Source of the DNA: Acidobacteriota bacterium
Lineage (GTDB): Bacteria > Acidobacteriota > HRBIN11
Assembly (NCBI GenBank): GCA_030550225.1
Contig: JAUQPV010000111.1
Span: 1 to 7,818, forward strand
Reading direction: 5' to 3'
Length of the DNA: 7,818 bases
Below, one piece after another: positions 1 through 4,831 of this stretch (the stretch's first letter is position 1; each line of letters opens with the position of its first letter). The notes under the pieces were generated by a model. The model made no database searches. It worked only from the letters and a program-made list of their open reading frames with translations, and was not told where the DNA came from. The position numbers and the translations under genes are program-made.

Positions 1-104
1 AGCTCGCCCGACAGGGTATCCAGTACCGCCGGGAGGAATTCCAGGGATGGGTCTTGTTGTACGGCTTCAGCCGACCCTTCTGGGAGCCCACCCCGACCCT
101 TTAG
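1..104 (+). CDS. 3' end of an unidentified protein-coding gene (truncated by window edge)
   Basis: An open frame enters from the left edge (first full codon at position 3) and stops at TAG 102-104, giving 33 residues that end in GWVLLYGFSRPFWEPTPTL. It is too short to have a start here. Third codon positions are mostly C or G, as in the confirmed genes of the window. A well-formed terminator follows about 30 bp after the stop, which supports a real gene end. The aromatic- and Leu-rich tail could be the last strand of a Rossmann-type enzyme such as a methyltransferase, but that is only a guess and I do not recognise the family. The gene converges on tlyA. Confidence 0.55.
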   Translation, partial: LARQGIQYRREEFQGWVLLYGFSRPFWEPTPTL

Positions 105-133
105 AGCCCCCTTACAAAGACAGCCCCACTCGA

Positions 134-162
134 CCCTCTCCTGCAGGGAAGAGGGTTTTGTT
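134..162 (+). terminator. Intrinsic (Rho-independent) terminator
   Basis: CCCTCT (134-139) pairs with AGAGGG (150-155). Two further inner C-G pairs are possible across a bulged A at 149. The stem is followed at once by the T-rich run TTTTGTT (156-162). It sits 30 bp after the stop of the left-edge gene and before the convergent tlyA stop. The T tract lies only on the + strand side, so the terminator should act on + strand transcripts and not on tlyA. Confidence 0.8.
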
Positions 163-184
163 AGAGGTCCCTAGGCTCCTCTAA
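161..184. repeat. 7-bp perfect inverted repeat over the tlyA stop codon
   Basis: TTAGAGG (161-167) and CCTCTAA (178-184) are perfect reverse complements around a 10-nt spacer that itself contains CCTAGG. The right arm contains the tlyA stop codon (TAG on the minus strand, 183-181). In tlyA mRNA this would form a hairpin at the 3' end, but no U tract follows it. A classical terminator is therefore not supported; mRNA end protection or coincidence are alternatives. Confidence 0.45.
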
Positions 185-1011
185 TGGGAACTTACCGGGA
201 GCTCGGTGCCCGACAAGGACTGGATGGCCGCGCCGATGGCCCCCTCGACGGCCGCCTCGGAAAGCCCGTCGGGTGACGCCGGATACCGCAAGTGAACAAA
301 GAATTCCTGATTTCCCTCGGCACCCCGGATCGGGGACGGGGTGATCCCATGCACGGAAAAACCCAAGGCGCGGGCCGCCTCGACGACCGTCCGGACGGCC
401 GCCGCCCAGTCCTCGGGCCGACGTACGACGCCCTTCCGACCGACATGCCGGGGCGACAACTCAAACTGGGGCTTGACCAGGACGACGGCGTCGCCTCGGA
501 AGTCCAACCGTAGAAGTGCCGGTAGGATCTTCGTCACGCTGATGAAAGAAACGTCGATCGTGATGAGCTGGACCGGCTCAGCGATTTGGTCCCGACTCAG
601 GTAGCGGGCATTCGTCCGCTCCATCACGACGACCCGGGGGTCCTGCCGCAGACGCAGGTCCAACTGGCCGCGCCCGACGTCCACGGCGTAGACCCGCCGG
701 GCACCCCGCTCGAGCAGACAATGGGTAAAGCCCCCCGTCGAGGCCCCGATGTCCACGGCGACCCGACCGGCGACCTCGACCCGGAAGACGTCCAACGCGT
801 GGGCCAGTTTGATCTCCCCCCGACTGATGTAGGGCTCCGGCCGACGCACCCACTCGATCTCGGCGTCCGCGGGCACGCGAGTCCCCGGCTTCGTGACGAC
901 CCGGCCTTCGACGCGGAAAAAGCCCTGCATGATCAGGCTCTGGGCCCGGGCCCGGCTTTCGACCCAGCCCCGGTCGCACAGAAGTTTGTCCAATCGCTCT
1001 TTGACGACCAT
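181..1011 (-). CDS. tlyA: TlyA family rRNA 2'-O-methyltransferase (S4 + FtsJ/RrmJ domains)
   Basis: TlyA methylates ribose 2'-OH groups of rRNA in the cytoplasm using SAM; characterised members modify 23S C1920 and, in the type II form, also 16S C1409. The 276-aa length fits the family. Residues 5 to about 60 form an S4 RNA-binding domain (RLDKLLCDRGWVESRARA onward). A Rossmann methyltransferase domain follows, with the SAM loop VDIGASTGGFT at 86-96 and an acidic residue at D111. The catalytic K-D-K-E tetrad can be placed at K68 (in SRGEIKL), D153 (in TIDVSFIS), K180 (in VLVKPQFE) and E236 (in GNQEFF). The usual SRGG motif reads SRGE here, a mild deviation. The ATG at 1011 is the first in frame, but no clear Shine-Dalgarno precedes it. 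Older annotations call this family hemolysin; the methyltransferase role is better founded. Type I versus type II cannot be settled by eye. Confidence 0.93.
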   Translation of the reverse strand: MVVKERLDKLLCDRGWVESRARAQSLIMQGFFRVEGRVVTKPGTRVPADAEIEWVRRPEPYISRGEIKLAHALDVFRVEVAGRVAVDIGASTGGFTHCLLERGARRVYAVDVGRGQLDLRLRQDPRVVVMERTNARYLSRDQIAEPVQLITIDVSFISVTKILPALLRLDFRGDAVVLVKPQFELSPRHVGRKGVVRRPEDWAAAVRTVVEAARALGFSVHGITPSPIRGAEGNQEFFVHLRYPASPDGLSEAAVEGAIGAAIQSLSGTELPVSSH

Positions 1012-1064
1012 GGCCGTTGAAAAATCGGTATTGGATGCCAGTCAGGTTTTCCCAAACACCCAAT

Positions 1065-1096
1065 ATCCCGATTCGCAATCCGCAATCTTTCGGGAT
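1065..1096. repeat. Stem-loop carrying heptamer repeats (ATTCGCA/ATCCGCA)
   Basis: ATCCCGA (1065-1071) is the perfect reverse complement of TCGGGAT (1090-1096). The 18-nt loop holds the 7-nt units ATTCGCA (1071-1077) and ATCCGCA (1078-1084), then ATC. The same heptamer family recurs at 1211-1238 and in the inverted repeat at 4565-4896. The element lies about 55-85 bp upstream of the tlyA start and would be in its leader if transcription starts further out. Confidence 0.6.
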
Positions 1097-1210
1097 GGCC
1101 CGTCTGCCGATAGCGTCCGGTATCGTAGGCTCGATGGGACTCACCCCATCCGACGTACCCACCGGTCAGATACCTCAGACTCCCAAGCTAAATCTCGGCA
1201 AAACATGACC

Positions 1211-1238
1211 ATTTCGCAATTTGCCATTCACAATCCGA
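1211..1238. repeat. Short tandem heptamer repeat, four degenerate units
   Basis: Four consecutive 7-nt units read ATTTCGC, AATTTGC, CATTCAC and AATCCGA. They are degenerate copies of the TTCGCAA / TCCGCAA unit seen upstream of mnmG. The spacing is exactly 7 nt throughout. A hairpin (1237-1275) begins directly at its right end. Confidence 0.55.
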
Positions 1239-1275
1239 GACCCGGCCCCTGGCCGAATGACCAGGGCCTCGTCTC
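1237..1275. repeat. Two-part stem-loop
   Basis: GAGAC (1237-1241) pairs with GTCTC (1271-1275) and, inside an internal loop, CCCTGG (1247-1252) pairs with CCAGGG (1261-1266) around an 8-nt loop. No T tract lies on either side, so it is not a typical terminator. Function unknown. Confidence 0.45.
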
Positions 1276-1346
1276 TCCTTCGGGACAGGACCCATCCCAC
1301 CCTTTTAGCCGTGGTCATCCCCCGGGCTTCCCATCAATATGGTGTC

Positions 1347-1365
1347 AGGTCCGGGGATCGGACCT
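1347..1365. repeat. REP-like hairpin after GGTGTC
   Basis: AGGTCCG (1347-1353) and CGGACCT (1359-1365) form a perfect 7-bp GC-rich stem with a 5-nt GGGAT loop, preceded by GGTGTC (1341-1346). A TGTCAGGT-type lead into a hairpin resembles, from memory, REP sequences near REP-associated tyrosine transposases. That resemblance is inference only, and no transposase gene is present in this window. Confidence 0.4.
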
Positions 1366-1423
1366 TCGGTGCGGCCCCCATCCGACATCCCCACCCGGAA
1401 GGTCTGGGTACGCGAAGCCCCTG

Positions 1424-1429
1424 TATAAT
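1424..1429 (+). promoter_or_regulatory. Possible isolated -10 hexamer (TATAAT)
   Basis: A perfect TATAAT lies in the AT-richer patch upstream of the 1701 gene, with TG immediately before it. No recognisable -35 box exists 15-19 bp upstream (the sequence there is near GGTCTG). If used, it would give a leader of roughly 260 nt that includes the structured region at 1594-1697. A weaker alternative is TTGAAT (1454-1459) with CTATAT (1478-1483) at 18 bp spacing. Confidence 0.25.
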
Positions 1430-1444
1430 TTTGATCCCTTGCTT

Positions 1445-1489
1445 TACTACAAATTGAATCTTAACTTTGAGTAGGCTCTATATGTAGTA
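1445..1489. repeat. 7-bp inverted repeat flanking an AT-rich 31-bp core
   Basis: TACTACA (1445-1451) and TGTAGTA (1483-1489) are perfect reverse complements separated by 31 nt of sequence that is markedly AT-richer than the rest of the window. They could be paired operator half-sites or the ends of a small element. Nothing else in the sequence separates these readings. Confidence 0.35.
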
Positions 1490-1593
1490 CAACACTGGAC
1501 TCCTTTGGAGTCTGTCGGAACGCGGGTCGGTGTACTCCGGAACACCCGTCTGTAACGACGTCGCTTTCGGCCTCATATCTTTCTCGATGGGAC

Positions 1594-1697
1594 GCCCCGG
1601 AATCCCGTAGGGGCCCGGGACGTCGCGGGTCGGCACCCCTAAGGGTACCGGCCTCGAGATGGGGGCTCGTCCGGAGTGGACGGGCCTCCAAGGAGGT
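1594..1697 (+). promoter_or_regulatory. Highly structured 5' leader ending in a hairpin that abuts the Shine-Dalgarno
   Basis: Three structures precede the 1701 start. First, TAGGGG (1608-1613) pairs with CCCCTA (1636-1641), with CCCG (1614-1617) and CGGG (1626-1629) pairing inside. Second, an overlapping and therefore competing hairpin joins 1629-1638 to 1643-1652, with one mismatch and a CTAA loop. Third, a 13-bp stem joins 1660-1672 to 1678-1690, with two G-T wobbles and a GGAGT loop. The 3' side of that stem ends on the first base of the AAGGAGGT Shine-Dalgarno (1690-1697). It also contains CCTCC (1685-1689), which could pair with GGAGG (1692-1696) in an alternative fold. This could be a cis-regulatory leader, or a hairpin repeat element lodged upstream of the gene. 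I match it to no known riboswitch. Confidence 0.5.
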
Positions 1698-1700
1698 CCC

Positions 1701-2174
1701 ATGAGAGGGAGAGTTTGGGTGACGTTGGGTGGGCTGATCCTGCTGGCACGACTCCTCCCCGCTGGGGTCGGGGGCGTCCGGCTGGATCACATCGAAGTGT
1801 ACCACATAGCGACTCGCTGGGAGAGTGATCAGGGCCGAGATCATCTGGAGGTTCAGAAGGTCCAGAACGGTTCGGAGCTCGGATGTCCGACCCTTCAGGA
1901 AGGGTATCTCGTGGTCGTCGTCGAGGGCATCGCCTTCATCGTGACGACCGGCACGGTCCCCTATGAGCCGAAAACGAAACTGGCCGATCACTTTGCCATG
2001 CATACCCCGCGCGGTGATGCGCTCTATAGTGCCTATTTCTCCGTGGAGGATGATCGCCTGTATGCCACGGCCGTGCGAGCGACCCGGACGCAGGACGGTT
2101 GCACGGTACTCCAAGATTGGGACCAAGTCATCCGGTATCTCGGTCTACAAAAACCTTCCAGGAGGGCCGTATGA
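1701..2174 (+). CDS. Predicted secreted protein of unknown function (157 aa)
   Basis: I do not recognise this family. The start at ATG 1701 is chosen because AAGGAGGT (1690-1697) ends 3 nt before it; an in-frame ATG at 1659 would lie inside the leader hairpin. Residues 1-25 look like a Sec signal peptide: MRGR, then a hydrophobic stretch with LGGLILL, then small residues (PAGVGG) near the likely cleavage site. The mature part, about 130 residues, looks like mixed beta structure, with a very hydrophobic strand YLVVVVEGIAFIV (69-81). It has only two cysteines, C62 and C134, which could form a disulfide outside the cytoplasm. No catalytic motif is visible. Its stop overlaps the next start as ATGA, so the two genes are probably translated together. 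Codon use resembles the neighbours. Confidence 0.75.
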   Translation: MRGRVWVTLGGLILLARLLPAGVGGVRLDHIEVYHIATRWESDQGRDHLEVQKVQNGSELGCPTLQEGYLVVVVEGIAFIVTTGTVPYEPKTKLADHFAMHTPRGDALYSAYFSVEDDRLYATAVRATRTQDGCTVLQDWDQVIRYLGLQKPSRRAV

Positions 2175-2404
2175 GTGAGGAAACGGGAGGGGCGACCAAT
2201 ACTTCGCTCCTCCAAGATCGGCTTTCGGCCATCGAGGCCGAGCTCCGGGACATTCGAGGGCTATTGGAGATGATCGTCGACGCCCTTGGCGAACTCCGCC
2301 GGGACGAGTGGGACGGTTACATCGAAGGCGTCTCGGAGGGCTACCGACGTCTTTATGAGTTAGCCTACAAGTGGAGCCTGGTCCGCCCGCCCCGGGACTC
2401 ATAG
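2171..2404 (+). CDS. Small helical protein of unknown function (77 aa)
   Basis: The start ATG 2171 overlaps the upstream stop (ATGA) and is preceded by AGGAGGG (2160-2166) at a 4-nt spacing, so both the start and the coupling are well supported. The protein is acidic at the N terminus. From about residue 12 to 45 it shows Leu/Ile spaced every 3-4 residues (RLSAIEAELRDIRGLLEMIV and onward), which predicts an amphipathic helix or short coiled coil. A second helical stretch with aromatic residues follows (EGYRRLYELAYKW). There is no signal peptide or membrane segment, so it should be cytosolic, unlike its secreted partner. I do not recognise the family. Its last codons overlap the convergent dipeptidase gene by 6 bp. 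Confidence 0.72.
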   Translation: MSEETGGATNTSLLQDRLSAIEAELRDIRGLLEMIVDALGELRRDEWDGYIEGVSEGYRRLYELAYKWSLVRPPRDS

Positions 2405-3682
2405 CGCATCCCGGTTCGGCGTCGGGACATGTCGCGAACCTGCTCCTACGGGAGCCGTCGCTCTCTGCAGGTCCCGGGCGACCTGTTCGACCCGCTCCCA
2501 GACCCGCAGAAGGTTCTCGCCCAGGATTTTCCGGATGTCCGTCTCCGAGTAGCCCCGCTTCAGGAGTTCGTAAACCAGGTTTGGATACATGGACACGTCC
2601 TTGAGGCCCGTCGGCAGGGAGTCCCCCACGCCGTCGAAGTCGGACCCCAGGCCCACGTGGTCGACGCCGACGAGCTGGACGACGTGGTCGATGCAACGGA
2701 CGACGTCCGAGATGTCTGCATACGGGATAGGATGCTCCCGTTGGTACTGACGGATATATTCCTGGGCCGCCGGGTCGCTGAAGCTGAGCCGATGCGCCTG
2801 CAGGTACGCTTGGATCTCCCGACGGGCCGCCTCCGACTGTTTACGGTACTCGTCATTGACGAAGGCCGACCCGAAGTTGATCTGAATGGTTCCGCCGTTC
2901 TCCGCCAGCCGCCGAATCATGTCGTCCGACAGGTTCCGTTCCCAACCGGGCGTAAAGGCCCGGCAGGAGGAATGGGAAGCGATGACGGGCGCCTTCGTGA
3001 CCTCCAGGACCTGGTAGAACGCCTCGTCGGAGATGTGGGAGACGTCGACCATGATGCCGAGACGGTTCATCTCGGCGACGACCTGGCGGCCAAAGGGGCT
3101 GAGGCCCCGCCAGGGGCGGTTCGTGTCGTACGACGAGTCACAGATGTGATTGCTCTTCGAGTGGGCCAGGGTGATGTATCGGATGCCGCGTTCGTAAAAG
3201 TACTTTAGGTTCTCCAGTTTTCCCTCGAGGGGCGCTCCATTTTCCATCCCCATTGCCATCAGGATGGGGCCCTCGGCAAAGCGACGGCGGACGTCGGCGA
3301 CAGACGTGACGATGGCGAACTTGTCGGGGTGTTCCCGGGCCAGCCGTTCGACGTACCCGATCATCTGTTCGGCGAAGGCCTTCGCGTCGCCCTTGTCCTC
3401 GTGATCCGCCGGGACGTAGATCGACAGGAAGGCGACTTTCAAGCCCCCGGCCTTGGCCCGGGGGTAGTCGAAGTCACCGGTTTCCGTGCGTCGGGAGACG
3501 TCTTCCCATTTTTCGTGGAGCCGGTACGGGACGTCGATGTGGGTATCCACGAGGATGGCCTTCTGGGCGATTTCGTAGGCTCGAGCGCGCAGGTCCGGGT
3601 TCATCGACGTCTTCTCCACGGAAGCGACACAAGCCGCCCATATCCAAAGGCTTCCCACACAGACGGCATAGGCATACCGCAT
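2399..3682 (-). CDS. Membrane dipeptidase, peptidase family M19 (renal dipeptidase type)
   Basis: This 427-aa protein is a zinc-dependent dipeptidase of the amidohydrolase fold. Family members cleave dipeptides, including L,D or D-containing ones and some beta-lactams. The binuclear metal site can be read: H48 and D50 in the DTHID motif, bridging E147 in GMENG, H216 in VDVSHISD and H237 in IASHSSCRAF. R241 and D348 (in GSDFDG) match substrate-binding and catalytic positions of human DPEP1. Residues 1-20 form a hydrophobic leader with C18 after WAA, a poor lipobox, so export is likely and lipid attachment uncertain. The start ATG 3682 has a GAGAGGT-like site upstream; M27 is a weaker alternative. 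The last 20 or so residues (after about 405) extend past the fold and are low in complexity. It lies downstream of the ankyrin gene on the same strand, 166 bp away. Confidence 0.93.
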   Translation of the reverse strand: MRYAYAVCVGSLWIWAACVASVEKTSMNPDLRARAYEIAQKAILVDTHIDVPYRLHEKWEDVSRRTETGDFDYPRAKAGGLKVAFLSIYVPADHEDKGDAKAFAEQMIGYVERLAREHPDKFAIVTSVADVRRRFAEGPILMAMGMENGAPLEGKLENLKYFYERGIRYITLAHSKSNHICDSSYDTNRPWRGLSPFGRQVVAEMNRLGIMVDVSHISDEAFYQVLEVTKAPVIASHSSCRAFTPGWERNLSDDMIRRLAENGGTIQINFGSAFVNDEYRKQSEAARREIQAYLQAHRLSFSDPAAQEYIRQYQREHPIPYADISDVVRCIDHVVQLVGVDHVGLGSDFDGVGDSLPTGLKDVSMYPNLVYELLKRGYSETDIRKILGENLLRVWERVEQVARDLQRATAPVGAGSRHVPTPNRDAL

Positions 3683-3742
3683 CGGGCCTACCTCTCGGTA
3701 TTCAGGTCGGCACGGCCAGTCCGTAAGACGAATGGATGACCG

Positions 3743-3784
3743 CCGGCCGCCGTCGCTACCCGGCCGGCTTAGTCTTCACCGGCC
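3743..3784. repeat. Three CCGGCC blocks forming competing hairpins
   Basis: CCGGCCG (3743-3749) pairs perfectly with CGGCCGG (3761-3767) around 11 nt, while GGCCGG (3762-3767) pairs perfectly with CCGGCC (3779-3784), also around 11 nt. The middle block can join only one partner at a time. They lie in the 166-bp gap between the ankyrin and dipeptidase genes and would fall in the leader of the dipeptidase message. No T tract is attached. Confidence 0.4.
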
Positions 3785-3805
3785 AGGCGTGACACGAATG
3801 ATGAC

Positions 3806-3828
3806 AAAAATGGCCGCTGCCGTTGGCC
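3806..3828 (-). terminator. Weak terminator-like hairpin after the ankyrin gene
   Basis: Read on the minus strand, GGCC (3828-3825) and GGCC (3815-3812) can form a 4-bp stem with a 9-nt loop, followed by one A and TTTTT (3810-3806). It begins about 20 nt after the ankyrin stop, the expected place. The stem is short, so termination would be partial at best and read-through into the dipeptidase gene remains possible. Confidence 0.3.
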
Positions 3829-3848
3829 CCAGTCCCTCAAGGCACGCC

Positions 3849-4538
3849 CTACCGGGCCCCCGCCGCCGTGAGAAGCTGGACGATCGGCGTATAACCGTTC
3901 TGAATGGCCAACTGAAGGGCCGTCTTGCCCTCCGCGTTGGCGGCGTTCACGTCCGCTCCGGCGGCGATGAGCACCCGCACGACGTCCGTCCGGCCGTTGT
4001 TGGCGGCCCAGATGAGGGCCGTGTTCCCGACGTTATCCCGGGCGTTGATGTCGGCCTTCGCCCGGATGAGTTCGGCGACGACGGGCGTATGACCGCCCCA
4101 AGCCGCCCAAATCAGGGCCGTCCCCCCGTCTCGGTCATGGACATTGACGTCGGCCCCGGCCCGAATCAACTTCTGGACGACCAGCAGGTAGCCGCCCTTG
4201 GCCGCCAGGATCAGGGCTGTCCGACCCTGGGCGTCGACTACGTTGGGCGACATCCCGGCCTGCAGGAACAGCTCGACCGCCTCGGCCTTTCCCCGCTGAG
4301 CCGCATCCAAAAAGGCCTTCTCGGTGAATGCGAAACCCATCGCTTGAAGACGCTGGCGAGCCTCCTCGGGGGTGACCCGCGGGGCGGGTGCCGGGGGCGG
4401 CGCCTGCACGGCCGGCGTAGCCCTTTCTTCTTTTTCCTCTTTCGGCGACCGGGACGGACAAGCGATGAAGACGAAACTACCGATAAGACCTACCAGAATG
4501 ACCCAGCCGGACGTCAGCAAGACCGGCCGTCGTAGCAT
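3849..4538 (-). CDS. Membrane-anchored ankyrin-repeat protein (229 aa)
   Basis: The ATG at 4538 is preceded by GGAGGAG at a 5-nt spacing. The frame stays open to 4601, but that extension would translate an intergenic heptamer repeat. Residues 5-26 are a hydrophobic anchor or signal ending in FIAC (C27), a possible but atypical lipobox. A charged and Pro/Ala-rich linker (about 28-55) follows. Next is the segment TPEEARQRLQAMGFAFTEKAF (56-76), often seen ahead of bacterial ankyrin arrays. Five ankyrin repeats run from about 72 to 229, four of them with the GxTAL motif at 105, 138, 171 and 204 and an exact 33-residue period. Ankyrin arrays bind proteins and are not enzymes; the partner is unknown. 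The protein should face the periplasm or outer surface. It may be co-transcribed with the downstream dipeptidase. Confidence 0.88.
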   Translation of the reverse strand: MLRRPVLLTSGWVILVGLIGSFVFIACPSRSPKEEKEERATPAVQAPPPAPAPRVTPEEARQRLQAMGFAFTEKAFLDAAQRGKAEAVELFLQAGMSPNVVDAQGRTALILAAKGGYLLVVQKLIRAGADVNVHDRDGGTALIWAAWGGHTPVVAELIRAKADINARDNVGNTALIWAANNGRTDVVRVLIAAGADVNAANAEGKTALQLAIQNGYTPIVQLLTAAGAR

Positions 4539-4564
4539 CGGACTCCTCCGCAGACCCAGCCTTT

Positions 4565-4629
4565 GAGATGCAGGATACAGGATGCAAGATGCGGGATGCA
4601 AGAGATTGCGAATTGCGAATTGTGGATTG
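4565..4629 (-). repeat. Left arm of a 65-bp inverted repeat built of heptamers
   Basis: The arm contains five 7-nt units of type GATGCRR (4567-4601), then GAG, then four units of type ATTGCGA (4605-4632, slightly past the arm). Its reverse complement matches 4832-4896 over nearly its full length: by hand, about 59 of 66 aligned columns, with two single-base gaps. Read on the minus strand it lies 27 bp upstream of the ankyrin start, just beyond the GGAGGAG ribosome binding site. Confidence 0.85.
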
Positions 4630-4831
4630 AGGGGCCACCGTCGGGAAAGGTCCTAAGGCCTCGGTCCACCCCTTGCATCTCCGACCCGGCGTCTTGCATA
4701 CCTGACGTGCGTCTTTCAGAAGGTCAGCGATAAATAGCTACCTGCTGGAGTTGCCTGATCCCCGGGGTAGGCCCGAGGCGGGAATAAGCACGGGGGGTTA
4801 TCCCACGCCCCCGAAAAACGGGTATATTTCG
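4630..4831. other. 202-bp core between the inverted repeat arms
   Basis: No supported gene. It holds two more stray units of the repeat type (CTTGCATC near 4674, CTTGCATA near 4693), a CGGGGG/CCCCCG hairpin (4791-4796 with 4808-4813), a self-complementary CCCCGGGG block near 4760-4767, and a weak mnmG promoter candidate. It must carry the promoters of the divergent ankyrin gene and mnmG unless the repeats themselves supply them. Confidence 0.55.
4798..4828 (+). promoter_or_regulatory. Weak promoter candidate for mnmG
   Basis: TATATT (4823-4828) matches five of six bases of the -10 consensus. The only upstream partner is TTATCC (4798-4803), a poor -35 at 19 bp spacing. If real, the transcript would start inside the right repeat arm and have a leader of about 70 nt made mostly of heptamer repeats. 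Confidence 0.28.

Larger units (their letters stand above)
1012..1700. other. 689 bp gene-free region between divergent tlyA and the 1701 gene
   Basis: No convincing coding frame lies here: the open frames that cross it start antisense inside tlyA and translate the repeats. The region contains heptamer repeats near 1071 and 1211, several short hairpins (1108-1125, 1133-1150, 1237-1275, 1347-1365), a distinctly AT-richer patch (about 1420-1490) and a GC-rich structured stretch leading to the 1701 start. The density of inverted repeats suggests accumulated small non-coding repeat elements. Promoters for tlyA (minus) and for the + strand unit must lie here or close by, but no strong -35/-10 pair is visible. 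Confidence 0.7.

Noticed and set aside
1341..1400. tRNA-like or known riboswitch aptamer in the gap
   Set aside because: No cloverleaf with a GTTCRA T-loop and no aptamer core I recognise; only simple hairpins.
893..1474. Open frame of 193 codons on the + strand crossing the tlyA start and the gap
   Set aside because: It begins antisense inside tlyA, runs through heptamer repeats and hairpins, has no ribosome binding site and shows composition unlike a folded protein (Ser, Pro and Arg rich).
1461..2126. Minus-strand open frame of 221 codons
   Set aside because: Antisense to the 157-aa secreted protein, whose + strand start has a strong Shine-Dalgarno and a signal peptide.
2145..2696. Minus-strand open frame of 183 codons
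   Set aside because: Out-of-frame shadow over the dipeptidase 3' end and the 77-aa gene; Arg, Pro and Gly rich, no homology recognised.
2429..3208. Long + strand open frame of 259 codons
   Set aside because: Antisense shadow of the M19 dipeptidase, whose metal ligands are all in place on the other strand; caused by C/G-biased third positions.
3732..4535. Long + strand open frame of 267 codons
   Set aside because: Antisense to the ankyrin gene; its apparent repeats mirror the 33-residue ankyrin period.
4791..4818. Terminator at the CGGGGG/CCCCCG hairpin
   Set aside because: On the + strand it is followed by AAAAA, and on the minus strand the T run precedes the stem, so neither strand gives hairpin plus U tract.
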